The translations under genes were made by a program, and so were the position numbers. Shown in pieces: positions 1-6,599 of a stretch of DNA of 10,163 nt. The stretch lies in contig JAKDIK010000068.1 in the NCBI GenBank assembly GCA_030450535.1, positions 1 to 10,163 on the forward strand. The letters run 5' to 3'. The notes under the pieces are model-generated. The model ran no database searches. It was not told where the DNA came from and saw nothing but the letters and a program-made list of their open reading frames with translations. This stretch comes from Propionibacteriaceae bacterium. GTDB taxonomy: Bacteria; Actinomycetota; Actinomycetes; Propionibacteriales; Propionibacteriaceae. Within the stretch, counting starts at the first letter, position 1, and each line of letters starts with the position of its first letter.

Positions 1-262
1 CGCCCGCATCGATGCCGTCCTGCCGCCGCCGGGCGTGGTCCCCGGCAGCCTCGTCGCCGGCCTGGTGGCCGCCGGCGTCGGCGCGCTCGCGCCCGCCCGC
101 CGGGGGCTGCGCGTCCACCCCGACGCGTCGGTCCCGGGCGCTCCGGGCCTGGCCGCCGTCGGCCGCGTCACCGAGGACGTGGTCATCGGCAACGACACCC
201 TCTCCCGCACCCTGCACGACGTCGTGCCCCGCTGGGCGCAGAAAGTGAGCAGCCATGCCTGA
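1..262 (+). CDS. C-terminal end of a probable FAD/NAD(P)-binding protein (5' end outside window)
   Basis: An open frame enters from the left edge (first full codon at position 2) and stops with TGA at 260-262, leaving about 86 residues. The tail carries the string AVGRVTEDVVIGNDTLSRTL followed by HDVVPRWAQ. From memory, a 'G-R-x-T-E-x-x-x-I-G-N-D-T-L-x-R' ending with a tryptophan-containing helix is typical of the last FAD-contacting part of FAD/NAD(P)-binding proteins found beside Y4yA-type enzymes. The Rossmann nucleotide-binding motifs would lie upstream and cannot be seen. The stop overlaps the next gene's ATG region by 8 nt, so the two are very likely translationally coupled and co-transcribed. 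A second frame over the same bases (12-248) has a biased Arg/Pro/Ser composition and looks like a shadow. That this is coding is well supported; the family name is an inference from the tail only. Confidence 0.6.
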   Translation, partial: ARIDAVLPPPGVVPGSLVAGLVAAGVGALAPARRGLRVHPDASVPGAPGLAAVGRVTEDVVIGNDTLSRTLHDVVPRWAQKVSSHA

Positions 263-1637
263 GACCGTCACGCTGGCCGGGGATCCGCCGCTGACCCCGC
301 GCTGGGAACCCTGGATGCGCGCGCTGCTCGCCGACCCGCAGCGCTGCGCCGCGATCGTCGCCGAGCACGGCTCGCCGGTCAACGTGCTCAACCCCGAACC
401 GCTGGCGCGCAACGCCGCGGAGCTCACCCGGCCAGGACCGGTCCGCGACCTCGACATCGCCCTGTTCTATGCCCGCAAGGCCAACAAGGCGCTGTGCTTC
501 GTGGACGCCGCCCTCGCCGCCGGCCTCGGCGTCGACGTCGCCAGCGAGGCCGAGCTTGCGCAGGTGCTGGACGCCGGCGTCCGGCCCGAGCGGATCATCG
601 TCTCGGCGGCGGTCAAGAACGACCGGCTGCTGGAGCTGGCGTTGGCGCGGCGCGTGATCGTCTCGCTCGATCACGTCGGCGAGCTCGAGACCTACGCGGC
701 GCTGGCCGCCGCCGCCGGCGTCCGGCCCCCCGTGGCGCTGCGACTGGCGCTGCACCCGCGCACCGGCGTCGCGCCGACGCGCTTCGGCGAGCTCGCCGAG
801 CGCTGGCTCGCCCTCGACCTGGGCGGGGTCGAGGTGGCGGGCGTCCACTTCCACCTCAACGGCTACAGCGCGGCCGAGCGCGGCGTCGGCATTGTCGCCG
901 CCTGCCAACTCGTGGACGCCCTCGGTGCGCGCGGACACCGGCCGTGGTTCGTGGACGCGGGCGGGGGCGTCCCCATGAGCTACCTCGACGATCCGGGCGA
1001 GTGGGAGGCGTTCTGGGATGCCCAGGGCGCGGCGGTGGCGGGGGAGCGCGCGCCGCTCACCTGGAACGGGCACCGCCTGGACAACGTCTACCCCTACCAC
1101 CAGCAGCCCACCCGCGGGGCCTGGCTGACGCGGGTGCTGGAGCGCCCGGCGCACCGCGACGAGGGCACCGTCGCCAAGGCGTTGGCCGGGCGCAGGCTGA
1201 GCCTGCACCTGGAGCCCGGCCGCTCACTGCTGGACGGTTGCGGGCTGACCCTCGCGCGGGTCGCGTTCACCAAGCGGCGCAGCGACGGGGTGGGGCTGAT
1301 CGGCCTGGAGATGAACAGGACCCAGTGTCGGACGACCTCTGACGATTTCCTCATCGACCCGGCGCTGATCACGTTCGGCGCGCGCAGCGAGCCGTACGAG
1401 GGCTTCCTGGTGGGGGCCTACTGCATCGAGAACGAGCTGATCCTGCAGCGGCGGCTCACCGCGCCGCACGGTGTGCAGCCCGGCGACATCGTCGCGCTGC
1501 CGAACACCGCCGGCTACTTCATGCACATCCTCGAATCCGGCTCGCACCAGTGGCCGCTGGCGCGCAACGTGGTGTGGCGCGAGTCCGGTCCGCTGCCGCT
1601 GGATCGCATCGACCGCGTCTCCAAGGCGGTGCGCTGA
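255..1637 (+). CDS. Y4yA family PLP-dependent enzyme (DapDC/alanine racemase fold, type III)
   Basis: This 460-aa protein is built like group IV amino-acid decarboxylases such as LysA: an N-terminal PLP barrel followed by a C-terminal beta domain. FYARKANKAL contains the likely Schiff-base Lys75. GVHFHLNG (196-203) matches the HxG-type active-site loop, DAGGGVP (234-240) is the glycine-rich phosphate-binding loop, and HLEPGR (318-323) is the conserved EPGR motif. GAYCIENE (387-394) corresponds to the catalytic Cys/Glu loop, and PNTAGYF lies near the PLP-contacting tyrosine. A roughly 35-residue stretch around 265-300 (NGHRLDNVYPYHQQ) is unlike LysA and fits the Y4yA branch, named after a Rhizobium symbiotic-plasmid gene. 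Substrate and reaction are unknown; SbnH-like decarboxylation in a siderophore-like pathway is one possibility. The ATG at 255 overlaps the preceding stop and has only a weak GTGAG upstream. Family assignment is fairly sure, function is not. Confidence 0.83.
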   Translation: MPETVTLAGDPPLTPRWEPWMRALLADPQRCAAIVAEHGSPVNVLNPEPLARNAAELTRPGPVRDLDIALFYARKANKALCFVDAALAAGLGVDVASEAELAQVLDAGVRPERIIVSAAVKNDRLLELALARRVIVSLDHVGELETYAALAAAAGVRPPVALRLALHPRTGVAPTRFGELAERWLALDLGGVEVAGVHFHLNGYSAAERGVGIVAACQLVDALGARGHRPWFVDAGGGVPMSYLDDPGEWEAFWDAQGAAVAGERAPLTWNGHRLDNVYPYHQQPTRGAWLTRVLERPAHRDEGTVAKALAGRRLSLHLEPGRSLLDGCGLTLARVAFTKRRSDGVGLIGLEMNRTQCRTTSDDFLIDPALITFGARSEPYEGFLVGAYCIENELILQRRLTAPHGVQPGDIVALPNTAGYFMHILESGSHQWPLARNVVWRESGPLPLDRIDRVSKAVR

Positions 1638-2363
1638 GTGCCGCGTCGACTCGCCGCCGAGATGCGCGCGTTCGTTGAGGCGGCGCTGCTGCACCCGGTC
1701 GAGCGCGATCACGCCGAGACGGATGCGCAGCGCTGGCGGCGGCGCATCGTGGTGGGCATCACGCTGGTCGCCGGGGCCCTCGCCCTGGGGCTGGCGCTGG
1801 CGATCCGGCCCGGCGATCCGCTGTTCTATCCGGCGACGCTCGGGGTCGCGGCCATCTGGGTGGCCGGAGCCCTGGCGTCCGGACGCCTCCATCTGGGCCG
1901 GGGACGCACGCGCGCGGGAGGGCAGAGCCGCGCGCTCCTGCAGGGGTTCCTGCTCGGCGCCGCGCTGTTGGGCGTGTTCTGCGCGGGGGCCCTCGTGGTC
2001 GCACAGATCCCGCTGCTCCGCGCGCCGGTCGAGGGCGTGCTCGACCACGCCCGCTTCGGTTCGCTGCCCATCGTCATCGCGATCACGGCCGTGAACGGCA
2101 TCGCCGAGGAGCTGTTCTTCCGGGGCGCTCTCTACGCGGCCCTCGACCGCCGGTGGAACCTCGCCGGCTCCACGGCGCTGTACGCGGCGTCCACCCTGTT
2201 CTCCGGGGTGCCGTTGCTGACCTTCGCCGCCGTGTGCCTCGGCCTGCTCACCGGCGCCCAGCGGCGCGTGACGGGCGGAGTGGGCGGCCCGATCGTCGCC
2301 CATCTGACCTGGTCGCTCGGCATGCTGCTGGTGCTTCCCTTGCTCTTCTCGACAGGAGTCTGA
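1638..2363 (+). CDS. CPBP family intramembrane glutamic endopeptidase-like membrane protein
   Basis: This is a 241-aa hydrophobic protein with about six membrane segments (roughly 37-56, 61-80, 101-123, 142-154, 178-206, 218-237) and a charged N-terminal tail of about 35 residues. The diagnostic CPBP/Rce1 motif 1, EExxxR, is present as GIAEELFFRG with Glu157, Glu158 and Arg162. The last motif is seen as VAHLTWSLGML with His222. The usual FxxxH of motif 2 is not obvious: the aligned stretch STLFSGVPL has Pro where His would be expected. CPBP members are thought to cleave or bind membrane substrates, for example in prenyl-protein processing or bacteriocin immunity; the target here is unknown. 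The GTG start directly follows the previous TGA (TGAGTG), with AAGGCGG 8 nt upstream as a plausible ribosome site inside the preceding gene. Met9 at 1662 is an alternative start. Confidence 0.8.
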   Translation: MPRRLAAEMRAFVEAALLHPVERDHAETDAQRWRRRIVVGITLVAGALALGLALAIRPGDPLFYPATLGVAAIWVAGALASGRLHLGRGRTRAGGQSRALLQGFLLGAALLGVFCAGALVVAQIPLLRAPVEGVLDHARFGSLPIVIAITAVNGIAEELFFRGALYAALDRRWNLAGSTALYAASTLFSGVPLLTFAAVCLGLLTGAQRRVTGGVGGPIVAHLTWSLGMLLVLPLLFSTGV

Positions 2364-2364
2364 C

Positions 2365-3378
2365 ATGACCGAACCCCGCCTCGCCCTCGTCACCGGCGCC
2401 TCCGGCTACGTGGGCGCCCACCTGGTGCCGCGTCTTCTGGACGCGGGCTGGCGCGTCCGCGTCCTCGCGCGCACCCCCGACAAGCTGGACGCCTCGTGGC
2501 GCGAGCGCGTCGAGGTGAGCCAGGGCGACGCCACGGACGCCGGCGATGTCCGGCGCGCGCTCGCCGGGGTCGACGTCGCGTACTACCTGCTGCACTCCAT
2601 GGACTCCCGCGGCGACTTTGCCCGCCGCGACCGCGACCTCGCCCGGACCTTCGCCGACGCCGCCGCGCGGGAGCGTGTCGGCCGTCTCGTCTACCTCGGC
2701 GGGCTCCACCCCGAGGGCGTCGAGCTGTCCGAACACCTGGGATCGCGCGTCGAGGTCGGCGAGATTCTGCTCGCCTCGGGCGTCCCGACGGCCGTGCTGC
2801 AGGCCGGCGTGGTGCTCGGCGATGGCTCCGCATCGTTCGACATGCTGCGCCACCTCACCGAGCGGCTGCCGATCGCGTTCGGGCCCCGCTGGCTCAAGAG
2901 TCGCATCAGACCCATCGCGGTCTCCGACGCCCTGTACTACCTCGTCGCAGCGGCCGATCTGCCCGCCGACGTCAACCGGACCCTCGACCTCGGGATGCCC
3001 GAGGTCCTCACCTACGCCGACATGATGCGTCGCTATGCCCGCGCGGTCGGGCTGGCCAGGCGCCGCATCGGCACCGTGCCGGTGCTCACGCCCGAACTCG
3101 CCTCGCTGTGGGTGGGTCTCGTCACGCCGGTGGACGCCGCCATCGCGCGGCCGCTCGTGGGGAGCCTCATCCACGAGGCGGTCGGCGACCCGGCGGACGC
3201 CCGGGCCCTGCTCGGTGAGCCCGACGGCGGCCTGATCGGCTATGACGAGGCGATCCGCCGGGCCACCCGGAACCTTGATCCGCACCGGTGGGGACGAAGG
3301 GCACGCGGCGTGGCGACCGTCGTGGTCGTCGCGGCCGTCCTCAGCGCCGTCATCGCGCGGCGGAACCGCCTGAGCTGA
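2365..3378 (+). CDS. NAD(P)H-binding atypical SDR protein with C-terminal membrane anchor
   Basis: The protein is 337 aa. The N-terminal Rossmann motif TGASGYVG (10-17) is the TGxxGxxG signature of extended/atypical short-chain dehydrogenases, followed by acidic GDATD (54-58) at the end of the third strand. YYLLHSM (73-79) and LVYLGGLHP (108-116) resemble the YbjT/SDR_a5 group of NAD(P)-binding proteins. The Ser-Tyr-Lys catalytic set of classical SDRs is not evident, so a redox-sensor, epimerase-like or cofactor-binding role is possible. Residues about 315-331 (VATVVVVAAVLSAVIA) form a predicted single membrane helix followed by a positively charged tail, which would put the enzyme domain on the inner face of the membrane. 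The start is supported by AGGAG at 2354-2358, 6 nt before the ATG and inside the end of the CPBP gene; the gap to that stop is 1 nt. It is the last gene of the operon, followed by a strong hairpin. Confidence 0.82.
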   Translation: MTEPRLALVTGASGYVGAHLVPRLLDAGWRVRVLARTPDKLDASWRERVEVSQGDATDAGDVRRALAGVDVAYYLLHSMDSRGDFARRDRDLARTFADAAARERVGRLVYLGGLHPEGVELSEHLGSRVEVGEILLASGVPTAVLQAGVVLGDGSASFDMLRHLTERLPIAFGPRWLKSRIRPIAVSDALYYLVAAADLPADVNRTLDLGMPEVLTYADMMRRYARAVGLARRRIGTVPVLTPELASLWVGLVTPVDAAIARPLVGSLIHEAVGDPADARALLGEPDGGLIGYDEAIRRATRNLDPHRWGRRARGVATVVVVAAVLSAVIARRNRLS

Positions 3379-3392
3379 GGCGAGGGGGCAGG

Positions 3393-3442
3393 TTTCACCC
3401 GTGGATCGTGGTTGGAACTCCAACCCTGATCCACGGGTGAAA
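3393..3442. terminator. Bidirectional hairpin terminator between convergent genes
   Basis: Two 15-nt arms, TTTCACCCGTGGATC (3393-3407) and its exact complement at 3428-3442, enclose a second stem of GGTTGG (3410-3415) and CCAACC (3420-3425) with a 4-nt AACT loop and a 2x2 internal mismatch. The structure starts 14 nt past the plus-strand SDR stop and ends 20 nt before the minus-strand beta-galactosidase stop, so it can serve both transcripts. There is no long T-run on the plus strand, which is common for actinobacterial terminators; the AAA/TTT at the outer ends gives only a minimal U-tract on either side. Symmetry is read directly from the sequence; terminator function is inferred from position. 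Confidence 0.8.
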
Positions 3443-3462
3443 GTCGACCCGGCCCGGTTGGC

Positions 3463-6414
3463 TCAGCCGACCCGCAGCGTGAACGACGCCGATGCCGGAC
3501 GCGGCCACAGGGCGAACTCGGGCCGGACGTCGGGGCCGCACGAGCGCGACCCCAGGCCGTGCACCGCCAGGTCGAGCGTCAGGTGCGTCGCGCTGGGCAC
3601 GGGAAGCTCGTGCGGATGGGCCGCCGCGGTGAGCTCGTCCGCGCTGTGCAGGCTGACCGTGAACCCCGGACGCCCGCCCGCGACCGGCGCGGTCGTCACC
3701 GTGAGCGCCGGCAGATCCTCCCCGGTGAGCGTCAACTCGCGCAGGTCGGCGCGGTGCCCCGACTCCTGCGGCACGGCGTAGTTCACCGTCAGGTCCTCCA
3801 CCGCCGACGCGAACCGTCCGACTCGCGCCGCAGCGGTGCTGTCGGGGTAGTTCTCCGCCGGGCCGGTGCCGAACCACGCGGCCCGGTCGTGGCCGAGCGG
3901 CAGCGTGAACGCCAGCCCGATGCGCGGCCACGTCCGATCCCAGCCGATGGACGGCGTGACGTCCACGTCGCACGCCAGAGCGCCCTCGACCCAGCGCCAC
4001 CGCTGCTCCACCACCACGTGCTGCGCGATCGCCGCCGGCGCGACGTGGGTGCGCACGGTGAGCCCCTCGTCGGTCGCTGAGATCGCCAGGACGCGGTGCT
4101 GCAGCCGATGCAACCCGGCCTCGCGCCAGCGCTCCGCCGAGGACGGCCCGGGCGCGCCGTGGCCGCCGGTCTCCTCCGGGGATCCCAGCTCATAGGAGCC
4201 GAACCCGCTGAGCAGGTCGTTCTCGGTTGGGGCCCGCCACAGCGTCAGCGCGCCGCCCTCGACGGCCAGTCCGCCGATGGACGTCAGGCGTCCGCGCCGG
4301 TCGAAGGTCGCCTCGCCGAGGGTGTGGCCGGACGCGCTCGTCGCGACGGGCGTCCCGGGCGAGCCGGGTGAGCCGGGCGCGGCGTCGCAAAGGCGCGCGG
4401 CCTTCCCGGGCAGCGCGAGCTGCGCGCTGGTGACCACGTGGCCGGCGGGGGCCCACGCGGTGTCGGCGGCCAACTCGGCCGTGACGGTCAGCCAGTGCTC
4501 GGCGCCGGCGTCCTCACCCTCGCCCGAGCCCACCTCGGGCAGCGGCACGGACGCGGACGCCCCCGCCGCGATCGGATCCACGGCGAGCGTCCCGGACGCC
4601 TCCGCGCGGCCGTCCACCTCCTGCACCCAGCGGAACACCAGGTCGCCGGTGCCACCGTCGTGGCGCCGGTTCTCGATCCGGACCCCGTCGGGACGCACGT
4701 CGATCTTGATCGGGGTCACCACGGCGGCGAACTCGGCGAGCATCGGCGAACCCGTCCCGTCGGCGAGCAGCATGCCGTCGCAGACGAAGCTGCCATCGTG
4801 GAATTCCTCACCGAAGTCGCCACCATAGCCGTGGAACGGCGTGCCGTCGGGCGTCCGCGTGAGGATGCCGTGGTCGCGCCACTCCCACACGAACCCGCCG
4901 TGGATCGCCGGGTGGGCGTCGAACACCTCTTCATAGCCGGCGATTCCGCCGGCTCCGTTGCCCATGGCGTGCACGTACTCGCACAGCATGATGGGCTTGG
5001 TCCGCGCCCGCACGAGGCGGCGCAATTCCTCCAGCGGGGCGTACATGCGCGAGACCACGTCGGGAATCAGGTCGTCGTGATCGCCCTCGTAGTGAATCGG
5101 ACGCGACGGGTCCCGGCGGCGCAGCCACGCGGCCATCGCCGCCAGGTTGCCGCCCACGCCGGCCTCGTTGCCCAGCGACCAGGCGATGACGCAGGGGTGG
5201 TTCTTGTCGCGCTCGGCCATGCGCTCGGCGCGGTCGAGGTAGACGTCGCGCCAGTCGGGATCATCCGACGGGTTGCCTGCCCAGTCGGCGGCGATGAAGC
5301 CGTGGGTCTCGATGTCGCACTCGTCGATCACCCAGAACCCCAGCTCGTCGGCGGAGTCCAGCAGCGCGGGGTGGGGCGGGTAGTGGCTGGTGCGGATCGC
5401 GTTGATGTTGTGCCGCTTCATCAGCTCCAGTTGGCGGCGCAGCTCGGCGGGATCGACGACGCGGCCGTCCACCGGATCGAAGTCGTGGCGGTTCACCCCG
5501 CGCAGCCGCACGCGGCGTCCGTTCACCAGCCAGGCGTCGCCGACGATCTCGACGCGGCGGAAGCCGACGGCCAGCTCGATCGTCTCGGCGTCGTTGGCGA
5601 CCGTGATGCCGTAGAGCCGAGGGACGTCCGCGCTCCACGGTTCCACGGGGCCGACGTCGATCACGCCGGGCGCCGCCGCGTCCACCTCGGCGTCCAGCCC
5701 CAGCTCGGCGCAGGTGATCCGCACCGGACCCTCGGCGCGCAGCTCCGGGGCGAGCGTGCCGCGTCCGGTCGCCGGGTCGAGGTCGGCGCGCAGCCACACA
5801 TCGTCGATGCCACCGGCGGGGCGATGCAGCAGCGTCACCTCGCGGAAGATGCCGGGCAGCCACCACTGGTCCTGGTCCTCGATGTAGGTCATCGCCGACC
5901 ACTGGTGGACGCGCACGCGCAGCACGTTCTCGCCCGCCCGGACGGCGTTCGTCACGTCGAGCTCCTGCCGCAGCCGGCTCCCGCGGACGACGCCCACCTC
6001 GGCGCCGTTGACGGTGACGATGCCGAGCGACTCGATGCCGTCGAACCGCAGCCAGACACGTCCGGTTGCCAGCCAGGCGGCGGGCACCTCGAGCGTGCGC
6101 CAGTAGTCGCCCGTGGGGTTGGCGTCCGGCACATGCGGCGGATCGAGCGGGAAGGGGTACAGCACGTTGTTGTAGGCGGGCCGGCCGTGCAGCCCGTCGC
6201 CGCGCAGCACCCAGTGCGACGGCACGTCGATGGTCTCCCAGCCGTGGTCGTCGAAGGCCGGGTCGGACGCCGTGGCCTCGGCCTCGGCGGGGGTGGCGTA
6301 GAAGTGGAACCGCCAGTCGCCGCACAGATCCAGGGCGGACGCCGACGTCCGCAGGTCGGCGCGCGGCGCCACGCGCTGCCCCGAGCCCCGGGAGATCTCT
6401 TCGATGTAATCCAT
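3463..6414 (-). CDS. lacZ: Beta-galactosidase, glycoside hydrolase family 2 (LacZ type)
   Basis: This 983-aa cytoplasmic enzyme hydrolyses terminal beta-galactosides such as lactose and has no signal peptide. The order is as in E. coli LacZ: sugar-binding jelly roll (about 30-195, with SHWVLRGDG and YIEDQDQWW, whose Asp182 matches the Na+-ligand Asp), Ig-like domain (about 200-295), TIM barrel (about 296-590), a second Ig-like region, and the Bgal small-chain beta-sandwich (about 700-983, with WRAPTEND and WFGTGPAENYPDS). GVNRHDFDP has His310 and RTSHYPPHP has His344. The acid/base is Glu417 in SLGNEAG and the nucleophile Glu479 in MLCEYVHAMGN, so the active site looks complete. A frame continues upstream to 6561, but the ATG at 6414 is chosen because GAGGAGGAG lies just before it and the extra 49 residues are Arg-rich and unlike the family. 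A Gly-Ser-Pro linker sits near 681-688. The gene stands alone, with no transporter beside it. Confidence 0.95.
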   Translation of the reverse strand: MDYIEEISRGSGQRVAPRADLRTSASALDLCGDWRFHFYATPAEAEATASDPAFDDHGWETIDVPSHWVLRGDGLHGRPAYNNVLYPFPLDPPHVPDANPTGDYWRTLEVPAAWLATGRVWLRFDGIESLGIVTVNGAEVGVVRGSRLRQELDVTNAVRAGENVLRVRVHQWSAMTYIEDQDQWWLPGIFREVTLLHRPAGGIDDVWLRADLDPATGRGTLAPELRAEGPVRITCAELGLDAEVDAAAPGVIDVGPVEPWSADVPRLYGITVANDAETIELAVGFRRVEIVGDAWLVNGRRVRLRGVNRHDFDPVDGRVVDPAELRRQLELMKRHNINAIRTSHYPPHPALLDSADELGFWVIDECDIETHGFIAADWAGNPSDDPDWRDVYLDRAERMAERDKNHPCVIAWSLGNEAGVGGNLAAMAAWLRRRDPSRPIHYEGDHDDLIPDVVSRMYAPLEELRRLVRARTKPIMLCEYVHAMGNGAGGIAGYEEVFDAHPAIHGGFVWEWRDHGILTRTPDGTPFHGYGGDFGEEFHDGSFVCDGMLLADGTGSPMLAEFAAVVTPIKIDVRPDGVRIENRRHDGGTGDLVFRWVQEVDGRAEASGTLAVDPIAAGASASVPLPEVGSGEGEDAGAEHWLTVTAELAADTAWAPAGHVVTSAQLALPGKAARLCDAAPGSPGSPGTPVATSASGHTLGEATFDRRGRLTSIGGLAVEGGALTLWRAPTENDLLSGFGSYELGSPEETGGHGAPGPSSAERWREAGLHRLQHRVLAISATDEGLTVRTHVAPAAIAQHVVVEQRWRWVEGALACDVDVTPSIGWDRTWPRIGLAFTLPLGHDRAAWFGTGPAENYPDSTAAARVGRFASAVEDLTVNYAVPQESGHRADLRELTLTGEDLPALTVTTAPVAGGRPGFTVSLHSADELTAAAHPHELPVPSATHLTLDLAVHGLGSRSCGPDVRPEFALWPRPASASFTLRVG

Positions 6415-6416
6415 GG

Positions 6417-6425
6417 CTCCTCCTC
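6417..6425 (-). promoter_or_regulatory. Strong Shine-Dalgarno site deciding the lacZ start
   Basis: On the minus strand GAGGAGGAG occupies 6425-6417, ending 2 nt before the ATG at 6414-6412; its first AGGAG leaves a spacing of about 5-7 nt. It is the best ribosome-binding sequence in the window and selects this ATG over starts further upstream in the same frame, none of which has a comparable site. Confidence 0.8.
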
Positions 6426-6431
6426 GACTCC

Positions 6432-6460
6432 ACCGTAGCGAGCCCTCGATCGCGCGATGA
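6432..6460 (-). promoter_or_regulatory. Possible lacZ promoter with overlapping palindromic operator
   Basis: On the minus strand TACGGT (6437-6432) fits the actinobacterial -10 pattern TAnnnT. About 17 nt upstream lies TCATCG (6460-6455), a poor -35. The perfect 10-bp palindrome ATCGCGCGAT (6449-6458) overlaps that position, which is where a repressor could block polymerase. The implied 5' leader is very short and begins at the Shine-Dalgarno site. The palindrome is real; the promoter and operator roles are weak inferences. Confidence 0.25.
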
Positions 6461-6544
6461 CCGCTCCGGCGGGCTTCGCGCGAGACGGCTCGCGGGGGCC
6501 CTGCTCGGCCATGATCGGGGCTCGTCACGGATCGGCGCGTCGCA

Positions 6545-6561
6545 GTGACGTTGGCGGTCAC
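6545..6561. promoter_or_regulatory. Short inverted repeat upstream of moaB, possible regulator site
   Basis: GTGAC (6545-6549) and GTCAC (6557-6561) form an inverted repeat with a 7-nt centre, in the spacer between the divergent lacZ and moaB genes, about 40 nt before the moaB ATG. It resembles a CRP/GlxR half-site pair (GTGA...TCAC), but the separation is 9 nt rather than 6, so it is not a standard box. It may be chance in a GC-rich region. Confidence 0.2.
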
Positions 6562-6599
6562 GACCGCGGCGCGAAAGGCCCTTGCGGCAGACTGGCGCC

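Noticed and set aside
12..248. A 78-codon frame overlapping the first gene
   Set aside because: It has Arg/Pro/Ser/Trp-biased shadow composition, while the neighbouring frame is open from the window edge and has a recognisable FAD-protein tail.
183..3423. Three long minus-strand frames (183-1208, 1224-2393, 2248-3423)
   Set aside because: They run antisense to the Y4yA, CPBP and SDR genes, are rich in Arg/Gly/His/Asp without motifs, and overlap each other and the terminator hairpin.
4438..6438. A 666-codon open frame on the plus strand, antisense to lacZ
   Set aside because: It mirrors the codon phase of lacZ in very GC-rich DNA, has a His/Val/Gly/Arg-rich composition with no recognisable domain, and no ribosome site. 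lacZ explains the same bases completely.
6415..6561. A 49-residue N-terminal extension of LacZ
   Set aside because: The Arg-rich extension is unlike GH2 enzymes, covers the divergent promoter spacer, and the internal ATG at 6414 has the best ribosome site in the window.
6545..6561. CRP/GlxR or FNR-type binding site
   Set aside because: The half-sites are GTGA and TCAC but the gap is 9 nt instead of 6, and no FNR TTGAT half-site is seen.
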